A stretch of 64,000 nucleotides of DNA from Natrinema amylolyticum (GTDB taxonomy: Archaea > Halobacteriota > Halobacteria > Halobacteriales > Natrialbaceae): the NCBI RefSeq assembly GCF_020515625.1, contig NZ_JAIWPJ010000001.1, forward strand, positions 1,798,001 through 1,862,000. Reading direction: 5' to 3'. The position numbers and the translations under genes are program-made. Shown piece after piece: positions 48,970 to 58,657 of this stretch (within the stretch, counting starts at the first letter, position 1; every line of letters starts with the position of its first letter). A model generated the notes under the pieces. That model searched no databases. It was not told the DNA's origin and saw only the letters and a list, made by a program, of their open reading frames with translations.

Positions 48970-50871
48970 TTACGACGGGACGATCGTCACCGAATCCTTC
49001 CGGTCGATCGCTCGCTCGAGTTCCTCTGCGATCGCGCTGCCACGCGAGACCTGAATCTCGCCGCCGCGGCTCACCGTCGCGGTGAAGAGGTACTCGCCGC
49101 CGGCCCGCACCTCGACGGTCTCGCCGTGGCTGCCGTCGACCGGGATGACGATGTGTCTCGAGGTGATTTCCGGTTTGACCATCTGGCCCGCTTGCGCGCC
49201 GCTGCCACCGCTCCCGCCGCTACTGCCGCCCCCACCGCCGTTCGCGCTCGCGCCGCCGCCAGCGCTCCCCGCGCCGTAGTTGGGGTTCTCGTCGTGCGTG
49301 CGGACGTCGATGTCGATCCCCAGCCGATTCTCGACGTCGGTGATGCGCCCGCCGCCCTTGCCGATGACGCTCGAGATGTCGTCTTCCTCGACGTAGACGA
49401 CGGCCTTGTCCTGGCTCTTGAGTTCGACGTCGACGTAGCCCTGGGCGATCGAGCGGATCTCCCGTTCGATCTCCTGTTTGGCGATCCGGTCGACGCCGGA
49501 CTCGTTGGCCGGACCGCCGTCCTCGTCTTTCAGCGGGACGGTGACGACCTGCCGGTTGAAGGTGTAGATCTCGTACTCGGGCTCGCCGGTCTGGAAGTTC
49601 GTGACCTGAATCACGGGACGAGCGAGGTCCTCCTCGGTGAGGCCCGCGGGGACCTTGACCTCGGTCTTGACGTCGTAGACGGTCTCGACCTCGCCGGCCT
49701 CGATGTAGACGACGGTGTCGACGACCTGCGGGATCATCCCGAGTTCGACGCGGCCGACGAGCCGCTGGAGGGCGTCGATCGGTCGCGTCGCGTGGACGAC
49801 GCCGATCATGCCCACGCCGGCCAGGCGCATGTCCGCGAAGACCTCGAAGTCGTTGGTCTTCCGGACCTCGTCGTAGATGGTGTAGTCCGGCCGGACCATC
49901 AGCAGGGCGTCGGCCGTCTTGGCCATCTCGCCGCCCAACTCCGTGTACTGGGTGATGTCCGGACCGACCTGCAGGTCCCGCGGCTTCTCCATGGTCTTGA
50001 CCGAGTAGTCGTGATCCGAAATATAGCGGGCAACCGCCTGCGCGAACGTCGACTTCCCGGCTCCCGGGGCTCCCGAGATCAGGACGCCGCGCTGGCGCTC
50101 GAGCAGGCGCTCTTTCAGCTCGTCGGCGTGCTCGTAGTCCTCGATGTCGGTCTGGGCGATCGGGCGGACGGCCGTGATCTCGATGCCGTCGGAGAACGGC
50201 GGGCGACCGATCGCGATCCGGTAGTCCCGGAACTGGACGATGTTCATGCCCGGTTCGGAGAGCTCGATGAAGCCGTCGGGGGCTTCCTTCGCGGCGTCGA
50301 CGACCTCGCGAGCGTACTCGTCCATCGTCGCCTCGTCGAGCGGCTCGTCGGCGATGGCCTCGTAGGACATCGCACCGAGTTCGCCGCGTTTGGCCTTCGG
50401 CACGGCGTCGGTCTTGAGGTGGACGCTCATCGTCTGGTCGTCGAAGAACTCCTCGACGGCCAGCGTCCCGACCTCCCGTACTTCGGGGGCGACGTGTTCG
50501 ACGTCGAGGCCCTTCGCCTCGGCGACCTCGGCCTGGACGACGTCGCTCGTGACGAAGGTCGCGTCGAGTTCCTCCGCGAGGTCGCGGATCAGGGCGTCGA
50601 TCTCGCCTTCCGAGGCGTGGCCCCGCTCGATGGCGTTGGGCCGCTCGCCGACGTATCGGAGCTCGATGACTCCCTCGTCGGCGAGGTCGGCCAGCCGCTG
50701 GAGCTCCTCTAAGCCGTCCCAGCCGCTGTCGATCCCGTCGTTGGCCTGCGCCTCGAGTTCCGCGACGACCGCCTCGGGGACGCAGATCGTCGCTCCCTCG
50801 AACTGCCCGTCTTCGATAGTCGCCGAGACGCGGCCGTCGATGACCACGCTCGTATCCGGCACGACGTTCAT
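48970..50871 (-). CDS. PIN domain-PilT-like ATPase-KH domain protein
   Basis: A 633-residue protein. The N-terminal PIN nuclease domain has VPDTSVVIDGRV with acidic ligands and a later FVTSDVVQAEVAE. A secretion-ATPase-like P-loop NTPase domain follows (Walker A GAPGAGKST, YTIYDEVRKTNDFEVFADMR, MIGVVHATRPIDAL). The C-terminus has a KH domain (DISSVIGKGGGRITDVENRLG), then a Gly/Ser-rich linker (about 545-575) and a final beta domain. This PINc-ATPase-KH plan is conserved in archaea and suggests RNA binding and cleavage powered by ATP. Start MNVVPDTS at 50871 was chosen; the longer frame begins with non-coding-like residues. Confidence 0.9.
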   Translation of the reverse strand: MNVVPDTSVVIDGRVSATIEDGQFEGATICVPEAVVAELEAQANDGIDSGWDGLEELQRLADLADEGVIELRYVGERPNAIERGHASEGEIDALIRDLAEELDATFVTSDVVQAEVAEAKGLDVEHVAPEVREVGTLAVEEFFDDQTMSVHLKTDAVPKAKRGELGAMSYEAIADEPLDEATMDEYAREVVDAAKEAPDGFIELSEPGMNIVQFRDYRIAIGRPPFSDGIEITAVRPIAQTDIEDYEHADELKERLLERQRGVLISGAPGAGKSTFAQAVARYISDHDYSVKTMEKPRDLQVGPDITQYTELGGEMAKTADALLMVRPDYTIYDEVRKTNDFEVFADMRLAGVGMIGVVHATRPIDALQRLVGRVELGMIPQVVDTVVYIEAGEVETVYDVKTEVKVPAGLTEEDLARPVIQVTNFQTGEPEYEIYTFNRQVVTVPLKDEDGGPANESGVDRIAKQEIEREIRSIAQGYVDVELKSQDKAVVYVEEDDISSVIGKGGGRITDVENRLGIDIDVRTHDENPNYGAGSAGGGASANGGGGGSSGGSGGSGAQAGQMVKPEITSRHIVIPVDGSHGETVEVRAGGEYLFTATVSRGGEIQVSRGSAIAEELERAIDRKDSVTIVPS

Positions 50872-50998
50872 ACGTAAACTGGTCGACGTACGCCTATAAG
50901 GGTGTCCACAGCAAATCCGCGTTCCTCGTTTCCAGTCCACACGCCTCTATCCGTGCGACCGAGTCCCACGTTCCTATTCAGCGGGAACACTCACGGAA

Positions 50999-51006
50999 AG
51001 TTAATC
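50999..51006 (+). promoter_or_regulatory. TATA-like promoter of the HemAT gene
   Basis: AGTTAATC is centred about 27 nt before the ATG at 51030. Confidence 0.45.
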
Positions 51007-51029
51007 GATCGACCGAACACGTTTCGGTC

Positions 51030-52673
51030 ATGCAACCGCAGCAGACGTTCGGGCGCGGGGGACTCAACGGCTTTCTCGACGTCGACGAGCTCGTCGATCG
51101 TATCGGGCTCGACGAGGACGAAATCGCGTGGCGAAAGGAGTTCATCGGATTCGACGAGGACGACGAGCGGCGGCTAGCGGCCCTCGAGCCGTTGGTCCAG
51201 GCGAATGCCGAGGCGATCGCCGACGACTTCTACGAGAACGTGTTGCACTACGAGCAGACCCGAGCGATCGTCGACCGATCGCCGAAAGACGTCGACGCCC
51301 TCAAGCGAACGCAACAGGCGTATCTCGTCTCGCTGGCCGCCGGGGAGTACGACCGGGAGTTCTTCAAGAATCGGGCGCGGATCGGGAAGCTCCACGAACT
51401 GCTCGACATGCCGCTAAAACAGTACGTGGGGCAGTACGGCGTCTACTACGACCTGATTCTGTCCCGGTTGAACGAGCGGGTCCAGCAACAGGTCGTCGAC
51501 GCCATCGAGGAGTGGGCCGAGGAGCGCGACGCCGAGGGAGACGGCGGCCTCGAGCGGTTCGTCGGCGCGCTGGGGCTCGGTGGCGGCATCGAGGACGCGG
51601 AAGACGGCCTCGAGGAGTCGTTCGAGGAAACCGTCAGAGACGCCATCGACGACGGCATGATGGACGTCCTCTCGCTGTTGCGGATCATCAACCTCGACAT
51701 GCAGGTCGCGGTCGACACGTACGTCGACTCGTACGCACAGCAACTCGAGGAGTCGATCGAGCGCCGGAAGCGACTCGCCCGCGAGGTCGAGGAGGACGTA
51801 CAGGGGCCGATCGCCGAACTCCACGACTCGAGCGAGGCGATCGCGAACCGCGCCGAGGCGATCAGCGAGCACACCGAGTCCCAGGCGACTGGCATCACGC
51901 GGGCGGCGGGGGAACTCAACGAGATGAGTGCGGCCATCGAGGAGGTTGCGAGCGTCGCCGACGAGGTCAGCGAGGAGAGCGATCGAACCGAGACGCTCGC
52001 TGCACAGGGCGTCGAAGCGGCCGACGATGCACTTGACGAACTCGCAGCGATCGAGGACGCGACCGATCGCGTCGCCGACGCCGCCGACGCGCTCGCGGAC
52101 CGTACCGAGGAGATCGATGAGATCGTCGATCGACTCGACGAGCTGGCCGAACGGACGACGGTGCTGGCGGCGAACGCGAAGATCGAGTCCTCGCGAGACG
52201 GTGCAGACGGCAGCGAGACGATGAGCGTCATCGCGAGCGAAGTACGGTCGTTCGCCGAACAGACAAAGACCGACCTCTCCGAGATCGAGGAGGCCGTCGA
52301 AGCCGTTCGCCAGGACGCGACGGCGACCGTCGAGACGACTGAGGAGACGGTCAGTCGCGTCGAGACCGGAACGGACCGCGTTCGGAAAACGGTCGACTCG
52401 CTCGAGGAGATCCATGAGTCGGCGCGGACGACGGCGTCGGGCATGGAAGACGTCGCGGCCGCGACCGATCAGCAGGCTCGGGGCGTCGAGGTAACGGCGG
52501 AGACGCTCGATGACCTCTCGGAGTCGGCCGACACGGTTGCGAGCGCCGCAGAGTCGGTCGCGGCGGCGAGTCAACAGCAGACGGCCAGCCTCAGCGAGGT
52601 CCGCGAGTCGGTCGCGCGGTTGACCGACGACGAGCCCGACTCTGCGCCGCCGGTCTACGAGCGACTCGGCTGA
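51030..52673 (+). CDS. HemAT-type heme aerotaxis transducer
   Basis: A 547-residue soluble transducer. Residues about 25-180 form a globin-coupled sensor with ALEPLVQANAEAIADDFYENV and the proximal heme histidine in RARIGKLHELLDMP (about H122), then YVGQYGVYYDLILSRLNERV. The C-terminal half is a methyl-accepting signalling coiled coil; the hairpin tip reads ERTTVLAANAKIESSRDGADG, more divergent than the canonical LLALNAAIEAAR tip. There is no membrane segment. HemAT senses O2 and drives aerophobic or aerophilic taxis through CheA/CheW, neither of which is in this window. Confidence 0.9.
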   Translation: MQPQQTFGRGGLNGFLDVDELVDRIGLDEDEIAWRKEFIGFDEDDERRLAALEPLVQANAEAIADDFYENVLHYEQTRAIVDRSPKDVDALKRTQQAYLVSLAAGEYDREFFKNRARIGKLHELLDMPLKQYVGQYGVYYDLILSRLNERVQQQVVDAIEEWAEERDAEGDGGLERFVGALGLGGGIEDAEDGLEESFEETVRDAIDDGMMDVLSLLRIINLDMQVAVDTYVDSYAQQLEESIERRKRLAREVEEDVQGPIAELHDSSEAIANRAEAISEHTESQATGITRAAGELNEMSAAIEEVASVADEVSEESDRTETLAAQGVEAADDALDELAAIEDATDRVADAADALADRTEEIDEIVDRLDELAERTTVLAANAKIESSRDGADGSETMSVIASEVRSFAEQTKTDLSEIEEAVEAVRQDATATVETTEETVSRVETGTDRVRKTVDSLEEIHESARTTASGMEDVAAATDQQARGVEVTAETLDDLSESADTVASAAESVAAASQQQTASLSEVRESVARLTDDEPDSAPPVYERLG

Positions 52674-52770
52674 ATCCCGAACGGCCCGGCGAGCCGACCG
52701 CGAACCCTGTGGCGGGACACCGACCTCGAGTTTCGGTGCACTGAACAGCACAGCCGTCGATACGTCGCGT

Positions 52771-53886
52771 ATGACTCTCGTCGAGCTGACGCGCGAACTC
52801 GTCGCGATCCCGAGCCACGAGGACGAGACCGCCGCCGGCGACTTCATCGAGACGTGGCTCCGTCGCGAGACCGACGCTGACGTGACTCGAGACGCCGCCG
52901 GCAACGTGATCGCTCGGAAGGGGACCGGCGAGGAGACGCTCGCGCTGGTCGGACACCACGACGTCGTGGCGCCGGCCGAGTCACAGGTCTCGAGCGGCGG
53001 CGGAGACGATGGCGGAGACGGCGACGGGACGAGCGAGTACGTCGTCGACGAGCGCGACGGTCGCCTCTACGGCCGCGGCACGGCGGATATGAAGGGGGCG
53101 GTCGCGGCCGCGCTGCTCGCCTTCCGGGATGCCGATCCCGCCGGCGAACTCGTCGTCGCGAGTTTCGTCGGCGAAGAAGTGGGCGGTACCGGCGCACGGC
53201 ACGCCATCGAGAAGGGGTTCGCACCCGACTACGCCGTCGTCGGCGAGGGATCGACGAACTACTCCGGGCCGGACGTTACCGACGTCGCCGTCGCTCACAA
53301 GGGTCGCCGCGGGAGCACGATCACCGCCCGCGGGACCGCGGCCCACGCCAGCGAGGCCGACGCCGGCGAGAACGCCATCTACCGCGCTACCGCGGCGGTC
53401 GACCGCGTTCGCGACGTAGAGCCCCCGTCGGTCGACGTAGCGGGCGAGACGCTCGAGGGGCGGCTCACGGTCACGGAGATCGAGGGCGGCTCGGCGATGA
53501 ACGTCGTCCCCGCCCGCTGTGCGTTCACGGTCGACGAGCGGACGGTGCCGGGCGAACGCGCGGCCCTCGAGCGGGTCAAAGAACTCGAGGGGGTCGAGTG
53601 GACGGTCGACCAGGATCTACCGCCGATGCGCTGTGACGACGAGGCGTTCGCCGAGACGGTCCTCGAGGCCGCTGCCGGTTCCCAAGCGAGCGAACCCGAA
53701 CTGGTGACGAAACCCCACGCGACGGACGCGGGCTGGCTCTCGCAGGCGGGCGCGGAGTGCGTGATCTGCGGGCCCTCCGAACCCGGCGAGGCCCACACCG
53801 ACGACGAGAGCGTCTCGATCGATGTCCTCGAGCGTTGTCGCGAGACCTATCGGCGGGTCGCGGAGCGGTGGCCGTCGGCGCGGTGA
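52771..53886 (+). CDS. M20 family metallopeptidase (ArgE/DapE/LysK-like)
   Basis: A 371-residue M20 enzyme. Metal-binding motifs are LVGHHDVVAP (His and the following Asp), GRGTADMKGAVAA (Asp), FVGEEVGGTG (Glu-Glu catalytic pair) and a C-terminal GEAHTDDES with the last His. A dimerisation domain lies between (about 180-285). The substrate could be N-acetyl-ornithine, succinyl-diaminopimelate or a Lys-W type intermediate; without a biosynthetic operon around it, a general deacylase or dipeptidase role is equally possible. An acidic Gly-rich insert (SSGGGDDGGDGDGTSE) after the first motif is unusual. Confidence 0.88.
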   Translation: MTLVELTRELVAIPSHEDETAAGDFIETWLRRETDADVTRDAAGNVIARKGTGEETLALVGHHDVVAPAESQVSSGGGDDGGDGDGTSEYVVDERDGRLYGRGTADMKGAVAAALLAFRDADPAGELVVASFVGEEVGGTGARHAIEKGFAPDYAVVGEGSTNYSGPDVTDVAVAHKGRRGSTITARGTAAHASEADAGENAIYRATAAVDRVRDVEPPSVDVAGETLEGRLTVTEIEGGSAMNVVPARCAFTVDERTVPGERAALERVKELEGVEWTVDQDLPPMRCDDEAFAETVLEAAAGSQASEPELVTKPHATDAGWLSQAGAECVICGPSEPGEAHTDDESVSIDVLERCRETYRRVAERWPSAR

Positions 53887-53925
53887 GTGCGCCGCGACGG
53901 CGCGTCGACCGCTCGGTGGTCCACG

Positions 53926-54294
53926 TCAGACGCCCGGGACGCCGACCGCTTCGAAGCCGGTGATACCGAGCACCGCGAGGACGTAGAGCGCGATCAGGAC
54001 GGTAATCCAGGCGACGAGGCCGATCATCGCTGCGGCGGTCCAGTCGCCGGGATACCGCCAGTTGATGACCCCGACGTACGCGATCAGGGCCAGTAGAGGT
54101 CCGACGAGGGGGATCCAGCCGACGACGAAGCCGACGATCGTCCAGACGATCGCCCCGATCAGCGCGGTGACGATGGCGTGATCGTAGTTGCCGCGGCCGA
54201 CGATGACTCGAGCGCCCGCGTAGATACCGAGGGCACCGATCAGTAGGCTGACGACGAACACGACGGCTGACGCGATTGGCGAAGCGAGGGCCAT
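53926..54294 (-). CDS. Four-helix membrane protein, unknown function
   Basis: A 122-residue protein starting MALASPIASAVVFVVSLLIG at 54294. Four hydrophobic segments are visible (ASAVVFVVSLLIGALGIYAGA, ALIGAIVWTIVGFVVGWIPLVG, LLALIAYVGVINW, GLVAWITVLIALYVLAVLGI). A longer upstream frame (to 54348) was rejected because its first 18 residues are basic and atypical. No family is assigned. It converges with the M20 peptidase gene. Confidence 0.7.
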   Translation of the reverse strand: MALASPIASAVVFVVSLLIGALGIYAGARVIVGRGNYDHAIVTALIGAIVWTIVGFVVGWIPLVGPLLALIAYVGVINWRYPGDWTAAAMIGLVAWITVLIALYVLAVLGITGFEAVGVPGV

Positions 54295-54501
54295 AGCGAG
54301 CGGACGTACGTCAGATCGGCGGAACAGTCCGGTGCTTGCACGTTCCATCTCACTCTCATCGGTTCTCGATTGCGGCAGTACGGTCGCTTGTGATGCCCGT
54401 AATACCGGTATCGATAGTCACGGTAGTCGACATCCGACCGCTCGGTCTCGAGATGCCCGGAACCCCGACGTTGATACCGCTTCCGAGCGAACGGTACGCC
54501 C

Positions 54502-56034
54502 ATGGCGACCGATCAGGCCCAGAGCGACGCGAGCGAGGCCGACACCTACGAGCAGTTCGAAGAGCGAGTGCGACGCATCTCGAACGTCGGGAACGCCGCC
54601 GGCATCCTCCGGTGGGATCAGGAGGTCGTAATGCCCGACGAAGGAACTCCGGCCCGCGCACAGCAGCTCTCGACGCTGTCCTCGATCAGTCACGAACTCC
54701 TGACCGCCGACGAGACCGGGGAGTTGCTTTCCGATCTTGAGTCCACCGACCTCGATGAGGAAGGAACCGCCGTCGTCCGCGAGCTCCGACGCCAGTACGA
54801 CCGCGAGACGAGCGTCCCCCAGGACCTCGTCGAAGAAATTTCCGCGACGGCGTCGAACGCCCATCCGAAGTGGAAGCAAGCCAGGGAGGACGACGACTTC
54901 GACCACTTCGCGCCGACCCTCGAGAAGCTGGTCGACCTCAAGCGCGAGTACGCGAACCACATCGATCCCGACGCCGACCCCTACGCCGTGCTCTTCGCGG
55001 ACTACGAGCCTTACATCGACCTCGAGACGGCGGAACGGGTCCTCGAGCGACTGCGCGAGAACCTCGTCCCGCTGATCGACGCCGTCCAAGACAGCGACGC
55101 GGATCTCACCACGGACGCGTTCGCGGGCGAGTTCGACGACGACGATCAGGAAGCCCTCGCGCGCGATGTGCTCGACTCGCTCGGATACGACTGGGATCGC
55201 GGCCGCATCGATACCGCACCGCATCCGTTCTCCTCGGGGACGCAGTTCGACGCCCGCGTGACGACCCGGTTCGAGGAGGACGATCTGCTGGGATCGATCA
55301 CGTCGACCATCCACGAGTTCGGCCACGCGAACTACACGCAGGGCCTCCCCGACGAGGGATACGGCACGCCGCTGGGCGAGGCCCGCGATCTCTCGGTCCA
55401 CGAGTCCCAGTCCCGCCTCTGGGAGAACCACGTCGGCCGATCCCGCCCCTTCTGGGAGCACTTCCTGCCGATCGCCCGCGAGCGCTTCCCCGAACTCGAG
55501 GACGTGACGCCCGAGGAGGCCTACGAGTCGGCCAACCAGGTCTACGACGACAATCTCATCCGCGTCGAGGCGGACGAACTCACCTATCACCTCCACATCG
55601 TGATCCGCTTCGAGATCGAACGTGACCTGATCCGGGGGGATCTCGAGGTCTCGGAGGTCCCCGAGGTCTGGAACGACAAGTACGAGGAGTACCTCGGCGT
55701 GCGCCCCGAGACGGACGCGGAGGGCTGTCTGCAGGACATCCACTGGTCCCACGGCGACTTCGGCTACTTCTCGACGTACTCGCTGGGTTCGGTGCTCGCG
55801 GCACAGCTGTACGCCGCGGCGGAGGACGACCGCGGCGAGTTCGATGACCAGATCCGCGAGGGCGAGTTCGACGAACTCAACGGCTGGCTCCGCGATAACA
55901 TCCATCAGCACGGTAAACGGTACGTCACGCCCGACCTGATCGAGAACGCGACCGGCGAGGGGCTGACCGCGGACTACTTCCTCGAGTACGTCGAGTCGAA
56001 GTACGGCGAACTCTACGACCTGGACGGCTACTGA
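54502..56034 (+). CDS. M32 carboxypeptidase (carboxypeptidase Taq family)
   Basis: A 510-residue metallocarboxypeptidase. The zinc motif is STIHEFGHANYTQG (HExxH near residue 275), followed by the M32 signature HESQSRLWENHVG and the late HWSHGDFGYFSTYSLG, all typical of carboxypeptidase Taq. It removes C-terminal residues from peptides in the cytoplasm. The helical N-terminal half (FEERVRRISNVGNAAGILRWDQEVVMP) matches the family's lid. It stands alone with its own start region. Confidence 0.94.
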   Translation: MATDQAQSDASEADTYEQFEERVRRISNVGNAAGILRWDQEVVMPDEGTPARAQQLSTLSSISHELLTADETGELLSDLESTDLDEEGTAVVRELRRQYDRETSVPQDLVEEISATASNAHPKWKQAREDDDFDHFAPTLEKLVDLKREYANHIDPDADPYAVLFADYEPYIDLETAERVLERLRENLVPLIDAVQDSDADLTTDAFAGEFDDDDQEALARDVLDSLGYDWDRGRIDTAPHPFSSGTQFDARVTTRFEEDDLLGSITSTIHEFGHANYTQGLPDEGYGTPLGEARDLSVHESQSRLWENHVGRSRPFWEHFLPIARERFPELEDVTPEEAYESANQVYDDNLIRVEADELTYHLHIVIRFEIERDLIRGDLEVSEVPEVWNDKYEEYLGVRPETDAEGCLQDIHWSHGDFGYFSTYSLGSVLAAQLYAAAEDDRGEFDDQIREGEFDELNGWLRDNIHQHGKRYVTPDLIENATGEGLTADYFLEYVESKYGELYDLDGY

Positions 56035-56140
56035 TCGACCTGAACGACGACTGACCGCGGTCCCTGCGACCGTCCTCGATCGCCGCCGACCGTTCCGCGA
56101 CCCTCGTTTTTACGACCGCTGCCCGCATACGTGTGACGCG

Positions 56141-56884
56141 ATGTCAGACACGCTCGAGCAGGGAACGGCGATCGTCACCGGCGCGAGTTCGGGAATCGGC
56201 GCGGCGACGTGTCGCGAACTCGGGGCCGAGGGAGCGAACGTCGTCCTCGCGGCCCGCAGCGAGGACCGACTGACGAGCCTCGCGGACGAGCTCGAGGCGG
56301 CCCACGGCGTCGAGACGCTGGTCGTCCCGACGAACGTCCGCGAGGAGGACGACGTCGACGCGCTCATCGACGAGACCGTCGCGACGTTCGGCGGCATCGA
56401 CGTCCTGGTGAACAACGCGGGGCTGTCCCGGGGCAGCGAGGTCGAATCGCTGTCGACCGAGGAGTACGAGACGATCCAGGAGACCAACGTCGACGGCGTC
56501 TTCTACGCGTCGCGGGCGGCGATCCCCCACGTCCGCAAGCGCGAGGGCCACCTGATCTTCGTCGCCAGCTTCGCTGGCCGACACCCGCGGCCGGCCAATC
56601 CCGTTTACGCCGCGTCGAAGTGGTGGGTCCGGGGCTTCGCCAAGAGCCTCGCGGCCCAGATCGGCGACGACGACGTCGGGATCACGATCGTCAACCCCGC
56701 CGAGGTCCGTTCGGAGTTCGAGACGCCCGACGGCGAGACCTTCGCCGAGCGGTTCGACGAGGACGAGGCCAGCGCCCCCGAGGAGGTCGCCGACGCGATT
56801 CGTTTCGCCGCGTCCCAGGACCACTCGAGCGTGAGCGAACTCGATATCAACCGTCGCGGCAAGTTCGCCGATACCTTCCACTGA
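56141..56884 (+). CDS. Short-chain dehydrogenase/reductase
   Basis: A 247-residue classical SDR. The cofactor motif TGASSGIGAAT is at residues 13-23, NNAG at about 89-92, the catalytic Ser in VASFAGRHP, and the active-site Tyr-Lys pair in VYAASKWWVRG. An Arg after the second strand (LAARSEDRL) favours NADP(H). The substrate is not known. A gap of about 100 nt separates it from the peptidase upstream. Confidence 0.9.
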   Translation: MSDTLEQGTAIVTGASSGIGAATCRELGAEGANVVLAARSEDRLTSLADELEAAHGVETLVVPTNVREEDDVDALIDETVATFGGIDVLVNNAGLSRGSEVESLSTEEYETIQETNVDGVFYASRAAIPHVRKREGHLIFVASFAGRHPRPANPVYAASKWWVRGFAKSLAAQIGDDDVGITIVNPAEVRSEFETPDGETFAERFDEDEASAPEEVADAIRFAASQDHSSVSELDINRRGKFADTFH

Positions 56885-56972
56885 CGAGGGCGGCGACGGC
56901 CACCGCGATCACCTAAAAGGGGCTGTGATTGCCGGGTATGGACTCACCCGTCCCCGACCCCCTCCCTCGAGT

Positions 56973-57584
56973 ATGCGAGTCTCAATTCCGGGCGCTCCGG
57001 GCGTCTACTTCGACACCGACGCGGAGTCGACGGCGATCAATGTCGCGCTGACCGCCGCCGGTCGGCGGGCACCGAAACCGCAGGGCTACGCCATTCAGGC
57101 CCTGCCGTACCTCTGGTCGTTCGACGTCGACCTGCAGGAGGTTCCCAACGACCACCCGATCCAGTACCTCCATCCGGAGGGCGCACGGAGCCTCGGCGAA
57201 CTCTCCCCCCAGCGCGGGGTCCGCGAGGCCGGCACCGAACTCGAGTCCGTGCTGCGGTTCGTCTGGTCGGTCAACGAGGAACTCGAGACGGCGACGACGC
57301 AACTCCTCGGCGCGGGCGACGCGGCGGAGGACGGCGTCACCATCGAGATTCAGGAGGGAAGCGTCGGCGTCGACGGCTCGACGCTCGAGACCGACGAGTT
57401 CGATATCGACGAGTCCGAGACGGAGACGTCCGCCCGCACCGAGATCGACATCGACGACGGTGATGCCGGCGGAGCCGGCGATTCCGACGAATTCGGGTTC
57501 GACGAGTCAGATCCCGACGACGAAGTCGATACCGATGACGAGTTCGATCTCGACGGCGAGTCCGACCCCGACGACGAGTTCTGA
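56973..57584 (+). CDS. Haloarchaeal protein with acidic C-terminal repeat tail, unknown function
   Basis: A 203-residue protein starting MRVSIPGAPGVYFDTDAEST at 56973. The N-terminal 110 residues are a compact, well-behaved domain (for example GYAIQALPYLWSFDVDLQEV and GVREAGTELESVLRFVWSVNEE). The last 70 residues are an Asp/Glu-rich tail with repeated DSDEFGFDESDPDDE-type units. No family is recognised, but the N-terminal domain composition and lack of stop codons make it a clear gene. It may be a halophile-specific adaptor. Confidence 0.75.
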   Translation: MRVSIPGAPGVYFDTDAESTAINVALTAAGRRAPKPQGYAIQALPYLWSFDVDLQEVPNDHPIQYLHPEGARSLGELSPQRGVREAGTELESVLRFVWSVNEELETATTQLLGAGDAAEDGVTIEIQEGSVGVDGSTLETDEFDIDESETETSARTEIDIDDGDAGGAGDSDEFGFDESDPDDEVDTDDEFDLDGESDPDDEF

Positions 57585-57709
57585 ATTTCCCCGAGATCGA
57601 TTCCGCTGACCGCTCAGTGAGCGGTCGGCCGTTCGATCGGTCGAATCGGCGGCCGTCGAGACAGCGAACGGTATAACACCCTGGCACCGCTGGATCGACT
57701 CGAGAACCG

Positions 57710-58573
57710 ATGGCTCCCCGCGCGTTCCGGATCGCCTACGACGGGACGGACTACCACGGCTTCCAGCGACAGCCCCAGCCCGACGTCCCCACGGTCGAGG
57801 ACGCGGTCTTCAACGCCCTCCGCGCGCTCGAGGTGCTCGATCCCGACGCGGCCAAGCCCGCGGGCTACGCAGCCGCTGGCCGCACCGACGCCGGCGTCTC
57901 CGCGCTGGCCCAGACGATCGCGCTCGAGGCACCCGACTGGCTCGCGCCGCGAGCGCTGAACGCCGAACTCCCCGCCGACGTGCGGGCGTGGGCGGCCGCC
58001 GACGCGCCCGAGGGGTTCCACGCGACCCACCACGCGAGCCGCCGGGCGTACACCTATCACCTGTACGCGCCGCCCGCCGACGAAGCGACGCTCGATCCGG
58101 ACGCCGATGCGATCGCGCCCGCCGTCGACGACGAGCGGTTCCGCGCGGCCTGCGAGGCGCTGTCGGGCACCCACGACGTCCACAACCTGACGCCGGACGA
58201 CCGCAACACGGAGCGCTCGCTGACGCTCGCGGCCGAGCGCGACGGCGATTACCTCGTCGTCACCGTCAGCGCGGGCGGCTTCGCTCGGGAACTCGTCCGC
58301 CGACTCGTTTCGCTCGCTCGCGCGGTCGGTGCCGGCGAGTCGCCGCTCGCGAAGATCGATCGCGTCCTCGAGCCCGAGCCGTTGCCCGGCCACGAGGGGA
58401 TCGCCCCCGCGCCGCCCGAGCCGCTCGTCCTGACCGACGTGGTCTACCCCGATCTCGCCTTCGAGATCGACGCGGACGCGGCCGAGAGCGCTCGAGCCGT
58501 GTTCGACCGCCGCCGCATCGACCGACGGACGGGAGCGCGCGTCGCCGGACAGGTGGCCGACGGGATGCGCTGA
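57710..58573 (+). CDS. truA: tRNA pseudouridine(38-40) synthase TruA
   Basis: A 287-residue TruA. It opens FRIAYDGTDYHGFQRQP, and the catalytic Asp is in AAAGRTDAGVSALAQ (about residues 54-68). The C-terminal half has HDVHNLTPDD and GGFARELVRRLVSLARAVG, conserved in archaeal TruA. The enzyme makes pseudouridine at positions 38-40 of the tRNA anticodon arm. It lies 125 nt after the preceding gene and is followed by a small membrane protein gene. Confidence 0.95.
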   Translation: MAPRAFRIAYDGTDYHGFQRQPQPDVPTVEDAVFNALRALEVLDPDAAKPAGYAAAGRTDAGVSALAQTIALEAPDWLAPRALNAELPADVRAWAAADAPEGFHATHHASRRAYTYHLYAPPADEATLDPDADAIAPAVDDERFRAACEALSGTHDVHNLTPDDRNTERSLTLAAERDGDYLVVTVSAGGFARELVRRLVSLARAVGAGESPLAKIDRVLEPEPLPGHEGIAPAPPEPLVLTDVVYPDLAFEIDADAAESARAVFDRRRIDRRTGARVAGQVADGMR

Positions 58574-58657
58574 TCGGGGAGCCGGGCCGACTCGAGCCGA
58601 CCCCGTCGCCACTTGAGCGGACGAGCGTTTTTCAGCGCCGGGCACACACGTCGGCGT

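Noticed and set aside
48652-50712. 686-residue open frame antisense to the PIN-ATPase gene
   Set aside because: The opposite strand encodes conserved PIN, ATPase and KH motifs; this frame has none.
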